Assembly (NCBI GenBank): GCA_002840755.1 | Contig: PHBZ01000001.1 | Span: forward strand, 186,001-250,000 | DNA from: Chloroflexi bacterium HGW-Chloroflexi-10 | GTDB lineage: Bacteria; Chloroflexota; Anaerolineae; Anaerolineales; Anaerolineaceae | Length of the DNA stretch: 64,000 nucleotides | Direction of reading: 5' to 3' | Shown: positions 1-8,214 of the stretch, one piece after another | How positions within the stretch are numbered: position 1 is the stretch's first letter | Layout: each line of letters starts with the position of its first letter | The notes under the pieces: generated by a model | Databases searched by the model: none | Told to the model about the DNA's origin: nothing | What the model saw: only the letters and a program-made list of their open reading frames with translations | Position numbers and translations under genes: made by a program

Positions 1-508
1 CCAGGCGCACACCCTGGCTTTCCAATTCGACTGCGCGGACCGTTTGCCCGCCAGAAAAGCGCCCCAGGTCCGGCACAAATGCTTCTACCACAAACACCCC
101 GTTTGGTTTGAGGTGGTCCGCCACTGCCTGAAAACACCGGGTCTGTTCTTCCTGAGATATCAGGGCAAAAATAGTATTGAATACCACGTATATCACGTCG
201 AATTTTTCTTCAAAAGGTATTTCGGTAAAACTTCCCATGTGCACCGGAATAGTTTCCCCACCGGCTTTAGCATTTAATTTTGCCACCATGGCCGGGGAAG
301 CATCAATCCCGAAGAGCGCTATCCCGCATTTTTGTAACGGAAGCGCTACCCTTCCAGTGCCTATCCCCAATTCTAGTGCCTTTCCGCCCTGCGCATAACG
401 GGTTAGAACATGGATCATTCGTGGATCAATTGTGGCGTACCACGCATCATATATATCCGCAATTTTCTCACCGTAGATTTCTTCCTGGAAATTTTTCATA
501 CGACCCAT
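1..508 (-). CDS. Class I SAM-dependent methyltransferase, partial (C-terminus beyond left edge)
   Basis: The reverse strand is open from an ATG at 508 to the window edge, giving about 169 residues of a Rossmann-fold methyltransferase. Visible motifs are motif I ELGIGTGRVALPL (SAM glycine-rich loop), the acidic strand end GIDASPAMV and the motif IV region FDVIYVVFNTIFAL, followed by an LKPNGVFVVEAF strand typical of this fold. The substrate cannot be deduced. An alternative in-frame ATG lies at 499 (MKNFQEEIYGE), and neither has a strong ribosome binding site. The protein is truncated by the window, not by mutation. Family assignment is firm; specific function unknown. Confidence 0.85.
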   Translation of the reverse strand, partial: MGRMKNFQEEIYGEKIADIYDAWYATIDPRMIHVLTRYAQGGKALELGIGTGRVALPLQKCGIALFGIDASPAMVAKLNAKAGGETIPVHMGSFTEIPFEEKFDVIYVVFNTIFALISQEEQTRCFQAVADHLKPNGVFVVEAFVPDLGRFSGGQTVRAVELESQGVRL

Positions 509-660
509 CCCAATTGTTAGGTTAGAGATACCTTCATTATACAAGAATCAGGTTCTGAAATCATTTACAACGGATCAGACAGATCAAACAAAGGAAAGAC
601 TTTTTTGAGTTTTCCTGGTTTTTCTATGGTTTAAATGATTTGCGGAACGAATTCGGGAAG

Positions 661-695
661 AAAAAAAAGCCACAGGGTTTGTAATCACCTGTGGC
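661..695 (-). terminator. Rho-independent terminator after the rhodanese gene
   Basis: On the minus strand GCCACAGG and CCTGTGGC form an 8-bp stem (669-695) followed by a run of eight T (the A run at 661-668). It lies 19 bp after the TAA stop of the rhodanese gene. This supports translation continuing past the UGA at 834, because the transcript is terminated only after the full-length frame. Confidence 0.85.
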
Positions 696-713
696 CTGAT
701 CAGCATAAAATGT

Positions 714-1187
714 TTATTCGATGGGGTAGCCTGCATCCTGCCAGGCCTGATAACCGCCCAAAATAGGTGTTACCTTGCTATAACCAAGATCCAAAAGGAT
801 TTGTGCCGCACGGGCACTTGATTCTTCAGCCGGTCAGGTGCAGTAGGTAATGATCCATTGATCTGCCGGGAGTTCTGCGGTGCGGGTTCCAATTTCATTA
901 ATCGGTACCGATATGGCTCCACGGATATGTGAAATAGTATAAGAGTCAAGACTGCGCACATCCACAAAGATCGCCGTTCTCTGCTCCAGAGCGGCTTTAG
1001 AATCTGCCAGGGTCACACGTGGTATTTCCGGATAAGGGATATCCGCCTGTGCGGCTGGAGTGGGCGCAGGGGTGGGCTGCTGCTGTGTGACAAATAAGAC
1101 TGCAGCTGCAACCAAAATCAGAATTCCCAGAAGAATTACACCCAGTGCCGGATTAAATTTTTTGTTCTTGGGTTGTTTTTTTGGCAA
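714..1187 (-). CDS. Membrane-anchored rhodanese-like protein, predicted selenoprotein (UGA at codon 118)
   Basis: The frame starts at TTG 1187 behind AAAGGAGG, is interrupted by a single TGA at 834-836 and ends at TAA 714-716, giving 157 residues if UGA is read. There is an N-terminal hydrophobic anchor (about residues 14-33), a Pro/Thr-rich linker, then one rhodanese domain. The domain shows FVDVRSLDSYTISHIRGAISVP, the active-site loop ITYC(116)T-U(118)-PAEESSARAA, and the C-terminal GGYQAWQDAGYPIE signature. Homology continues without a frame change across the TGA. As I recall, relatives carry a CxC (YCTCP) here, so UGA replaces the second Cys two residues after the canonical sulfur-accepting Cys116. 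A hairpin with a loop G lies about 23 nt downstream. The protein probably acts at the outer membrane face in sulfur or selenium redox transfer. Selenocysteine is inferred; a nonsense mutation is the alternative. Confidence 0.8.
803..836 (-). promoter_or_regulatory. Candidate bacterial SECIS element of the rhodanese gene
   Basis: Counting from the base after the UGA, GTGCC at +17 to +21 pairs with GGCAC at +27 to +31, leaving the loop CGTGC with a G at loop position two (+23). A 4-16 bp stem with a G in the first two loop positions about 16-37 nt after the UGA is the published form of bacterial SECIS elements. It matches by eye; no folding energy was computed. Confidence 0.5.
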
Positions 1188-1294
1188 AACATCCTCCTTT
1201 CTAATACTCTAAATTGAAACAAAGTATACAAGGTGCTGATTTTGATTACAATCGACTATATAACAATCCTATCGTCTCATTCCGGTAATGATAG

Positions 1295-1543
1295 TTAATT
1301 TTCGCCTTTGGCTGCATTCCGCTCATTTCCCCGTTTAAAATTTCCTGTAATTTTAGCCATTACCAGTTGGGTTTCAAGAAGATCAAGCCCTTTGATCTGT
1401 TTTAAAAACTTTTTTGCTTTATCCTCTTTCAGAACCAGCACCATGCGATCCTGCCAGTAAATAAAAACCTTACCCTCTTTATTGGTTTTGAAAGAGAATA
1501 TTTCTTCTGCCAACTTATTACGCTGATCTACTGGTTTCCTCAA
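1295..1543 (-). CDS. Small conserved-looking hypothetical protein (82 aa)
   Basis: This frame begins with TTG at 1543, which overlaps the TGA stop of the upstream membrane-protein gene (TTGA), so the two are probably translationally coupled. The product is Lys-rich with a beta-strand core (KVFIYWQDRMVLVLKEDKAKKFLKQ cut into alternating segments) and ends in the basic stretch GNFKRGNERNAAKGEN. No cysteine pairs, signal peptide or membrane segment are visible. It resembles a small family that I have seen in diverse bacteria but cannot name. Longer readings upstream in this frame overlap the membrane-protein gene and are not credible. Confidence 0.6.
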   Translation of the reverse strand: MRKPVDQRNKLAEEIFSFKTNKEGKVFIYWQDRMVLVLKEDKAKKFLKQIKGLDLLETQLVMAKITGNFKRGNERNAAKGEN

Positions 1544-2121
1544 CGGGCGCCTTCCCCAATCCTTTTCTGCTTTCCAATCCAACGAATTATCCACAGGCAG
1601 CCAAGGATGAACAGCAGACCAAAACTGCCGTTGACAAACAGCCATTTCAGCATTGTCCACAGCGGCGCCAGAAAATCCACAACCATCGTTTGTTGAGGAT
1701 AACGGAACATAACCAGCGAGGTGGAGATATTTTCCAGATAATCCAACAACATCCCCAGTAGTGGCGTCAGATTTAACCAGCGCCAACGGCTGCCCAGCGA
1801 AAAAACCCGGGATACCAGCCAACTGAGCGCTGTCCCCAAAAAGAGTGTGTAAACCAACGGCCAAATCAGGTCAAAGGTGAAACGTGCCCGGATATAAGCC
1901 ACCCGTCCTTCAACCCCATACGATTCGGCCATGCGGTACAGATCTGCCGGCGTATAGACAAATGACATATCCGGCGAAACAGCTCCGCCTGTCTCCCTGC
2001 TGGCTTTCTGTGATTGCGCCGGCAGCACCAGAATCAAAAATAAAACAAATATCACCAAACCTGCCAGTGTAACCCAGCCAGTGGAAAACCGAACCAGTAT
2101 ATTTGAAGTTTTTTGGATCAT
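1540..2121 (-). CDS. Hypothetical integral membrane protein
   Basis: A 193-residue protein starting MIQKTSNILVRFSTGWV. It has an N-terminal transmembrane helix (about 16-36), an approximately 45-residue hydrophilic segment containing TPADLYRMAESYG, then about three further helices, with WPLVYTLFLGTALSWL and LFVNGSFGLLFILGCLW visible, and a basic tail. A tract around YLENISTSLVMFRYP is conserved-looking but matches no family I can name. It is followed with a 4-nt overlap by the 82-residue gene. Function unknown. Confidence 0.75.
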   Translation of the reverse strand: MIQKTSNILVRFSTGWVTLAGLVIFVLFLILVLPAQSQKASRETGGAVSPDMSFVYTPADLYRMAESYGVEGRVAYIRARFTFDLIWPLVYTLFLGTALSWLVSRVFSLGSRWRWLNLTPLLGMLLDYLENISTSLVMFRYPQQTMVVDFLAPLWTMLKWLFVNGSFGLLFILGCLWIIRWIGKQKRIGEGAR

Positions 2122-2199
2122 CTAATTCAGTGGTTACCTCCAATACCTGCATCATCATTCCAATTATCGGGTTCCAAAAAAGCTTAAACCAATTTTTGT

Positions 2200-2292
2200 A
2201 AGTACTTTGCGCAGCACATTATAATCCTGAGCTGCATATAAGCAGCCGGTTTGGGCCATGATCATCCCACAGCCGGCGCCGGCATTTTTAAA
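2200..2292 (-). pseudogene. Decayed 3' fragment of a short-chain dehydrogenase gene
   Basis: Reading the minus strand, the sequence first encodes DDHGP and then, after a 1-nt frameshift, TGCLYAAQDYNVL. The intact SDR gene at 4123-4839 ends DDNGPTGRLYAAQDYKVL, so this is a frameshifted duplicate of its 3' end about 2 kb away. The rest of the gene is not recognisable. Similarity was read by eye over about 60 nt. Confidence 0.6.
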
Positions 2293-2412
2293 ATCCCTCA
2301 AGCTTCTGACAAAGTGTACCAAAAAAACAGTGTTTTTGCCGGTTAGGAAACACCAGCTCGCGTGTCCATAGTCCGTGATAAAAATACTCAGTCCTTATGT
2401 TAGAATTCAAAA

Positions 2413-3996
2413 ATGAGCAAAGATGTAGTCACTCATTCGATGAACAAAAAAGCGTATCTTGTTGTTGGATTTTTCTTTCTGCTTTATCTGGTCATTGGGC
2501 TGTCCATTTACCGCAATTACGGCCTATCCTGGGACGAATCGTTCGAACGAAAACTTGGTTATGAAACCCGTGAATATATTGCCGGTAACAGTCAGGACTT
2601 TCTAAGTGAAAGAGATCGTTATTACGGTCAATTATTCAATGTCATTAAAATTCAGGCCGAATTCACCCTGCATTCGCCCAATTATCAGGAAGTCCTGTTT
2701 GTTGATCATCTGATCAATTTTTTGTTGTTTTATAGTTCGGTTTTTGTATTTTTTTTACTGGCAAAGAAACGCTTTAGAAGCTGGCAGGCCGGGTTACTCA
2801 GCAGTGCTTTTCTGGTGCTCAGCCCGGTTATTTTTTCACATTCCTTTTACAATCCCAAGGATACCCCTTTCCTGTCTTTTTTTGTCTTTGCCATCTACAC
2901 CTTATCCCTGGTGGAGGACAAACCCGGGTACTGGCGTTTAATCCTGCATGCGTTGTTCAGCGCGGCGGCAATTGGCGTGCGTATGCCAGGGATTATCATT
3001 CCAGCGCTGACAATCTTTGTCTTATTGCTGCGTCAGTTATCCGGCGTGCGTGCCGAGCGCTTGCCCTGGTTGCGCTTGCTTGGTATGCTGGCAATCTATC
3101 TGACTGTGACAGCAGCCGGCACCATATTGCTCTATCCGGCTGTCTGGAATGACATCTTTAACCAATTTTTAATTGCTTTCCAAATTTTCCAATCTTTTAC
3201 GGATTGGAATGGCAGCATGCTTTTCATGGGGCAGGTGATCCGCTCAGAAAACATACCCTGGTATTATTTGCCGGTTTCTCTGGCCACCACCACACCCCCA
3301 ATCTATCTTATTTTTTTCATAGCGGGGATAGTGCGTGCAGTGATTCAACTGCTGCGCCGCCCAATCCTTCAATTGGATAGGCCAAAGCGCGCATTACTGT
3401 TGGATCTGGCGTGGTGTTTTGGACCGGTGATCGTTATCATTCTCGGTAAATCAATTGTCTACAACAGTTGGCGTCACATCTTCTTCATTTATCCTGCCTT
3501 CCTGCTCATTGCCATTTATGGTCTGCTGGGGATATACAGCTGGCTGCGCGACCGCTGGAACAAAAATGGTTCTTTAGCAGTATCAGGCGTTCTGCTATCC
3601 ATTTCATTTATCGCCACCATTACGCACGTTGTTCAAACGCATCCCCTGGAACATCTTTATTTCAATTTTCTGGCTGGGCCTAATTTACAAACTGTTTCGC
3701 AACGCTATGACCTGGATTATTGGGGGTTATCTTACCGTCAGGCCCTGGAATATTTCGATGAGAACGACCCATCAAAAGAGATTAATGTTAAATTCGCCAA
3801 CCGCGCGGGTGAGTTTAGCATTGATATTCTCAGGCCGGAAACGCGGGAGCGTATCATCGTTGTTGAAGATATGGCTGAAGCGGATTATTACGTCACCAAT
3901 ATGCCCAATGACAAACCTCCCGGTGAACTCGTGGAGGAAGTCTACGCGGTCACCGTGTATGGAATGAAAATTGCCGTCGTTTACCGGCTGCATTAA
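2413..3996 (+). CDS. GT39-like membrane glycosyltransferase / dolichyl-phosphate-mannose-type mannosyltransferase family
   Basis: A 527-residue polytopic protein with about ten hydrophobic helices. After the first helix comes NYGLSWDESFERKLGY; an acidic pair in the first external loop (here WDE) is the hallmark of GT-C enzymes of the PMT/ArnT type. Later loops include HSFYNPKDTPFLSFF (FYNPKD is typical of this subgroup) and SIVYNSWRHIFFIYPAFL. The C-terminal hydrophilic part carries GLSYRQALEYFDEND. The family uses lipid-linked sugars to glycosylate acceptors outside the cytoplasm; acceptor and sugar are unknown here. It stands alone with its own upstream region. Start at ATG 2413; a second in-frame Met (MNKKAYLVV) lies nine codons later. 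Confidence 0.75.
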   Translation: MSKDVVTHSMNKKAYLVVGFFFLLYLVIGLSIYRNYGLSWDESFERKLGYETREYIAGNSQDFLSERDRYYGQLFNVIKIQAEFTLHSPNYQEVLFVDHLINFLLFYSSVFVFFLLAKKRFRSWQAGLLSSAFLVLSPVIFSHSFYNPKDTPFLSFFVFAIYTLSLVEDKPGYWRLILHALFSAAAIGVRMPGIIIPALTIFVLLLRQLSGVRAERLPWLRLLGMLAIYLTVTAAGTILLYPAVWNDIFNQFLIAFQIFQSFTDWNGSMLFMGQVIRSENIPWYYLPVSLATTTPPIYLIFFIAGIVRAVIQLLRRPILQLDRPKRALLLDLAWCFGPVIVIILGKSIVYNSWRHIFFIYPAFLLIAIYGLLGIYSWLRDRWNKNGSLAVSGVLLSISFIATITHVVQTHPLEHLYFNFLAGPNLQTVSQRYDLDYWGLSYRQALEYFDENDPSKEINVKFANRAGEFSIDILRPETRERIIVVEDMAEADYYVTNMPNDKPPGELVEEVYAVTVYGMKIAVVYRLH

Positions 3997-4122
3997 TTCA
4001 TGGATTTAATTGGAAAACCGAACGAGCGTATCTGAAATTTTTTGGATCATATTATCTCGTACCTGTTTCCTTTATTGGATTGCCAAAAGCATTGATCAAG
4101 CCAATAAAAAATCTACTGATTT

Positions 4123-4839
4123 TTATGTAATTCCCTGACCCAACACTTTATAATCCTGGGCGGCGTACAATCGACCGGTTGGACCATTATCATCCAGCAA
4201 AGCCGGTACCAATGCGCCGGGGAGTACGGTTTCCACAGCTTCCCAGGCATTCGGACCACCCAGATCAGTACGCAGCCAACCTGGATCAAGATAGTTCACC
4301 AGTACATTGTTTTCCTTGACCGCAAATGCCAGGTCGCGGGAATATTTATCTACTGCCGCCTTGGTGACACTATAAGGTGAAAGATTGGGTTGATCTGCAA
4401 TTCCGGAAGTCAGGTTGATGACACGCCCATAACCCCGCTCAGCCATTCCCGGAACAAAAGCATTACAAAAACAGATCATGGCAAACAGATTCACCTGGAA
4501 GGATTTTAACCAGTCTTCCATCGAGAATTCAAAGATTGGTTTCCACTCGCTTTGGATTGCCGCATTATTGTAAAGAATATCCGCGTATCCCGGAAAATGC
4601 TGTACTTCTGTTATCACGGACTGAATGCCGTCTTCCGTCCCCAAATCACCGGCAACGGCGTGAATGCGGACATCAAAACCAGCCAGCATCTGCCTTGTTT
4701 TTTCAGTATGCGCCATGGTGCGCCCATGCAGAATCACATTACAACCATACTGTGCGAGACCCATTGCGATCTGTTGCCCAATTCCGCGGCTGGACCCGGT
4801 TACCAACGCCCATTTTCCTTCCAACTTCCTTGTGTTCAT
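4123..4839 (-). CDS. Short-chain dehydrogenase/reductase (SDR)
   Basis: A 238-residue classical SDR. It shows the NAD(P)-binding TGSSRGIGQQ (TGxxxGxG), the NNAA motif, the catalytic Ser region NLTSGIAD and YSVTK (YxxxK), followed by PGWLRTDLGG. The Arg after the glycine motif and HGRT suggest NADP preference, which is inference. The ATG at 4839 is chosen because AAAGGAG lies 8 nt upstream; an upstream in-frame ATG at 4863 has no such site. The substrate is unknown. A frameshifted copy of its 3' end sits at about 2200-2292, implying an earlier duplication. Confidence 0.88.
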   Translation of the reverse strand: MNTRKLEGKWALVTGSSRGIGQQIAMGLAQYGCNVILHGRTMAHTEKTRQMLAGFDVRIHAVAGDLGTEDGIQSVITEVQHFPGYADILYNNAAIQSEWKPIFEFSMEDWLKSFQVNLFAMICFCNAFVPGMAERGYGRVINLTSGIADQPNLSPYSVTKAAVDKYSRDLAFAVKENNVLVNYLDPGWLRTDLGGPNAWEAVETVLPGALVPALLDDNGPTGRLYAAQDYKVLGQGIT

Positions 4840-4880
4840 ACCATTTTCTCCTTTGTTAAACATCCTGTTTTTTGTTCGAT

Positions 4881-6671
4881 TTAGGTCACATTCATGCCTT
4901 GCTGACGGGCATGCAGCCGGGCATAAACTCCATTTTTCTCCAATAATTCCTGGTGGGTGCCAATTTCAACAATACTGCCTTGCTGCATTACCACAATGCG
5001 GTTGGCCTTTTGAATGGTGGAAAGCCGGTGCGCCACCACCAACGTTGTGCGGCCTTTCATCAGGTGTGTCAGTGCCTCCTGGATCAGGGCTTCCGCTTCG
5101 GAGTCGAGCGCCGAAGTGGCTTCATCCAGAATCAGGACCCGTGGATTTCGGATCAGGGCACGCGCAATGGCCAGGCGCTGCTTCTGACCACCGGAAAGCC
5201 TTGTGCCACGTTCCCCGATAATCGTATCCAGGCCATCCGGCATATCCTGCACAAAGCTCCAGGCATTGGCATTTCGCAAGGCGGTTTCCACCATGGCATC
5301 CGGCACCTTAGGGATTCCGTAGGTGAGATTGTCGCGCACACTGCCATCAAACAGGATTGAATCCTGCGGCACTACCGCCAGGAAACGGCGAAATGTGCGC
5401 AAATCCAGGTCCTGCATATCCCGGCCATCCAGCAAAATCCGTCCATTGCTGGGGCGCACAAAGCCAATCACCAGGTTCAGGATGGTGGACTTACCCGCGC
5501 CGGAATGTCCCACCAGAGCGATTGTTTCACCGGCAGCAACAGTGAGCGAAAAGTCTTTGACAGCGGCGGTTTGTGTATCTGTATAAGCAAAATGAACCTG
5601 TTCAAAGCTCACCATCCCTTGCACCTGTTCCAAAACCAGCTTGCCTTCATTGTGTTCGAGATCGGGTGACTCGAGCACTTCGCCCATGGAGCGGATCGAC
5701 TCGAAGCCTTTCGTGATCGGCGGGATGAGATTGACCAGCAGCATCACCGCATTGGTGAGACTGCTGAAGAAACCTGAGAGCATAACTACCTCACCGGCAG
5801 AGAGCGGAATAAAACCGGTATAGGAGGCCCAGGCTGCCGCCACCAGACACAAGATATTGAAGATATTAAAGGCGACCCACGAAATAGCCCCAAAGACAGC
5901 ATTGACCGTATCCAGTTCGACCCCGGCGTGCTGCACATGGTTGAGGGTGTCGTCCATGCGGTTCAGCTCAAATTTTTCCAGACCGTGCGCGCGGGTGATT
6001 GGGATCAGGTGGGTCATTTCATTGACCCTGGCAGCCATGCGTTCAATCTCGGCGCGAAATTCCTGGTTGCGTTTACTGAGCGAACGGCGCAGCGTCAGGA
6101 TCAGGGTGGAGGATATGGGCACCATCACCAGGAAAAACGGCAAAAATGCCGGTGCGCGGATCGCGGTAATCACAATTGCGCCAGCTAGGTTACTGATGGC
6201 CGCCAGACCACCATCGAAAAGTTGGCGAACCATCTGTTCCAGTGTTTCCACATCGCGCACCACTTTGGTTTGCAGCACGCCGGCACTGACGCGGGTATAA
6301 TAACCCAGGGAAAGCTGCTGGAGTTGGCGGCAAAGCGCCGACCGTACATGTGTTTCTACCGCGCGCATGGAACTGCTGAAAACGCGCATATAGAGAATAT
6401 GCAGCGGGATATTCAAAAAGAGCAGCGTTACCAATGCCAGGGCATTCAACCACAGGTTAGCCAGGTTTCCATGCTGTACAACCACATCAATGATATTGGC
6501 TGTTAGCAGCGGCAGCAGCCATACCGGGCTATGCTTAACAATGAAGATCAGCGAAGCCCCAGCCAGGGAGAGCTTTTCCTGCCTGAAGAAATACAACAGG
6601 GTTTTAAATGGTGGTTCCCCCTGATATGCGTGATCCAGTAAATTGTTTTCAGGAAATTTTTTAACAGTCAT
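4881..6671 (-). CDS. ABC exporter half-transporter (MdlB/MsbA type, fused membrane and ATPase domains)
   Basis: A 596-residue type IV ABC exporter. The N-terminal ~330 residues hold six transmembrane helices (for example SLAGASLIFIVKHSPVWLLP and VVMLSGFFSSLTNAVMLLV). The C-terminal nucleotide-binding domain has Walker A GHSGAGKST, Q-loop VPQDSILFDGS, signature LSGGQKQR, Walker B VLILDEATSALD and the H-loop VAHRLSTI. It should work as a homodimer or with an unseen partner, exporting lipid, drug or peptide. It is transcribed leftward, followed within 41 bp by the SDR gene. All catalytic residues are present. The substrate cannot be inferred. Confidence 0.92.
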   Translation of the reverse strand: MTVKKFPENNLLDHAYQGEPPFKTLLYFFRQEKLSLAGASLIFIVKHSPVWLLPLLTANIIDVVVQHGNLANLWLNALALVTLLFLNIPLHILYMRVFSSSMRAVETHVRSALCRQLQQLSLGYYTRVSAGVLQTKVVRDVETLEQMVRQLFDGGLAAISNLAGAIVITAIRAPAFLPFFLVMVPISSTLILTLRRSLSKRNQEFRAEIERMAARVNEMTHLIPITRAHGLEKFELNRMDDTLNHVQHAGVELDTVNAVFGAISWVAFNIFNILCLVAAAWASYTGFIPLSAGEVVMLSGFFSSLTNAVMLLVNLIPPITKGFESIRSMGEVLESPDLEHNEGKLVLEQVQGMVSFEQVHFAYTDTQTAAVKDFSLTVAAGETIALVGHSGAGKSTILNLVIGFVRPSNGRILLDGRDMQDLDLRTFRRFLAVVPQDSILFDGSVRDNLTYGIPKVPDAMVETALRNANAWSFVQDMPDGLDTIIGERGTRLSGGQKQRLAIARALIRNPRVLILDEATSALDSEAEALIQEALTHLMKGRTTLVVAHRLSTIQKANRIVVMQQGSIVEIGTHQELLEKNGVYARLHARQQGMNVT

Positions 6672-6682
6672 ATGGAAATACC

Positions 6683-6706
6683 TGATGGGAAATTTTTCCC
6701 ATCAGT
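6683..6706. repeat. Inverted repeat upstream of the ABC exporter
   Basis: CTGATGGGAAA and TTTCCCATCAG form an 11-bp perfect inverted repeat separated by TT, between the SdrD gene stop and the exporter start. With no T run it is either an operator or a weak hairpin at the end of the SdrD transcript. The function is undecided. Confidence 0.6.
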
Positions 6707-6771
6707 ATAACATGTTCAATCAGGTTTCAAAAAAAGGTAGACGGAATGCGTTTTTCCTTTCGAGTTACTAT

Positions 6772-8214
6772 TTAACGGACCAACAGCGGCAAATACACCT
6801 TCTCGTCTAAATCCGCAACAGGTGTTTGCGTCGGGGTTCGGGTTGGTGTTGATGTAGGTGTAATACTGACTGTGGGCGTGGGGAAAGGCGTCACATTCGT
6901 CAATCCGGCGTCAATGCTGGAGATGCTGATCACGTTGCTGGCTATGCTGATCGTGCCGGTAAAGCCATAATTAGAACTGATAATTATCGAAGTAAAATCG
7001 CTGTCTTTGGTATCGTCAGCACCCTGATTGATCGGTGAAAAGCCGGCGCCTGGTGGTAAAAGTACCCTTAGCCGGTAATCTCCCGCCAGCGGTGCAACCA
7101 CATAGTAATTTCCATTCGCATTGGTAACCGCAGTATCCAACAGTTGGGTTTTGGCGTCATTCCACAGCTGAACCACCACCCCTTCTACGCCCGGTTCACC
7201 GGCATCCTGAATGCCGTCCTCATCCAAATCGTGCCATACAAAATTTCCCAGGTTAATTGGCGTGGGTGTCCGCGTGGGGGTGGGTGTGCGGAATTTGATA
7301 ATTCCGGCATCTATCGAGCTGATACTGATCACATTACTGGCAATGGTAATGATATCGGTGAAGCCTAAATTTGTTCCGCTTGGGTTAATGTCACTATCCA
7401 ATGTGTCACTTCCGCCAGCCAGATCCTTGGGAGAAAATTGGTCACTAACACTGGGTAAGACCACGCGCACGCGGTAATCACCGGCTAAGGGTGCCACAAC
7501 CGAATATTGTCCATTAGCGTCCGTGACATCACTGTCATAAAGGAACGTTTTGGCCGAATTCCAAACTTGGACAGTTACATTGGGCAGCCCCGGCTCCCCG
7601 GCGTCCTGACGCCCATCCTGGTCCAGATCATCCCATACGAAATTTCCTAAATTAATCGGTGTGGGCGTCCTCGTGGGGGTGGGTGTGCGGAATTTGATGA
7701 TTCCGGCATCAATCGAAGTGATACTGATCACGTTACTGGCAATGGTAATGATATCGGTGAACCCTGAATTTGTTCCGCTTGGGTTAATATCACTATCTAA
7801 TAAGTTATCCCCGCCGGCCAAATCCTTAGGAGAAAACTGGTCACTAACACTGGGTAAGACCACGCGCACGCGGTAATCACCGGCTAAGGGTGCCACAACC
7901 GTGTATTGTCCATTAGCATCCGTGACATCACTGTCATACAGGAATGTTTTGGCCGAATTCCAAACCTGGACAGTTACATTGGGCATCCCCGGTTCCCCGG
8001 CGTCCTGACGCCCATCCTGGTCCAGGTCGTCCCATACGAAATTTCCCAAATTGATCGGTGTGGGTGTGCGGGTGGGTGTTGGGAAAATAATGGTAAAAAT
8101 AAAAGTTGGGAATGTTACCTGAGCATTCACATCAGCATGCGGAATCAGCGTGGAAGCAAAAATCATGATGCTAAGCATAATTACCAGACCAAGACGACCA
8201 GTTCGCTTACGCAT
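6772..8214 (-). CDS. Secreted SdrD-type B-repeat protein
   Basis: A 480-residue secreted protein. A signal peptide (MRKRTGRLGLVIMLSIMIFA, then Ala-rich to about residue 32) is followed by three tandem SdrD B-like beta-sandwich modules. Each opens with INLGNFVWDDLDQDGRQDAGEPG, an EF-hand-like calcium-binding loop split here for brevity at DLDQDGRQDAG, and the modules are joined by TPTPTRTPTP linkers. The C-terminus is a Thr/Pro stalk ending EKVYLPLLVR. The ATG at 8214 is preferred because GGAGAGGAG lies 7 nt upstream and the signal peptide begins there; the open frame further upstream lies in intergenic repeat DNA. The protein is probably a cell-surface or matrix stalk. Modules 1 and 2 are almost identical at DNA level. 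Confidence 0.88.
   Translation of the reverse strand: MRKRTGRLGLVIMLSIMIFASTLIPHADVNAQVTFPTFIFTIIFPTPTRTPTPINLGNFVWDDLDQDGRQDAGEPGMPNVTVQVWNSAKTFLYDSDVTDANGQYTVVAPLAGDYRVRVVLPSVSDQFSPKDLAGGDNLLDSDINPSGTNSGFTDIITIASNVISITSIDAGIIKFRTPTPTRTPTPINLGNFVWDDLDQDGRQDAGEPGLPNVTVQVWNSAKTFLYDSDVTDANGQYSVVAPLAGDYRVRVVLPSVSDQFSPKDLAGGSDTLDSDINPSGTNLGFTDIITIASNVISISSIDAGIIKFRTPTPTRTPTPINLGNFVWHDLDEDGIQDAGEPGVEGVVVQLWNDAKTQLLDTAVTNANGNYYVVAPLAGDYRLRVLLPPGAGFSPINQGADDTKDSDFTSIIISSNYGFTGTISIASNVISISSIDAGLTNVTPFPTPTVSITPTSTPTRTPTQTPVADLDEKVYLPLLVR
7246..8070 (-). repeat. Near-identical tandem repeats (~400 bp) inside the SdrD gene
   Basis: The units encoding B-repeat modules 1 (about 7660-8070) and 2 (about 7246-7660) share long identical stretches, for example the run around GGTAATCACCGGCTAAGG and the linker TGGGGGTGGGTGTGCGG. 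Module 3 is clearly diverged. This indicates recent duplication or homogenisation of two units and possible length variation. Confidence 0.75.

Noticed and set aside
834..836. Rhodanese gene as a simple nonsense-mutated pseudogene
   Set aside because: The downstream 39 codons keep a perfect family signature and the terminator follows the full-length stop. A second gene in the window has UGA at the homologous type of position. Decay would not target active-site-loop cysteines.
4536..5360. Rightward frames over the SDR and ABC exporter genes
   Set aside because: Antisense shadows; the leftward genes have complete motifs, starts and spacing.
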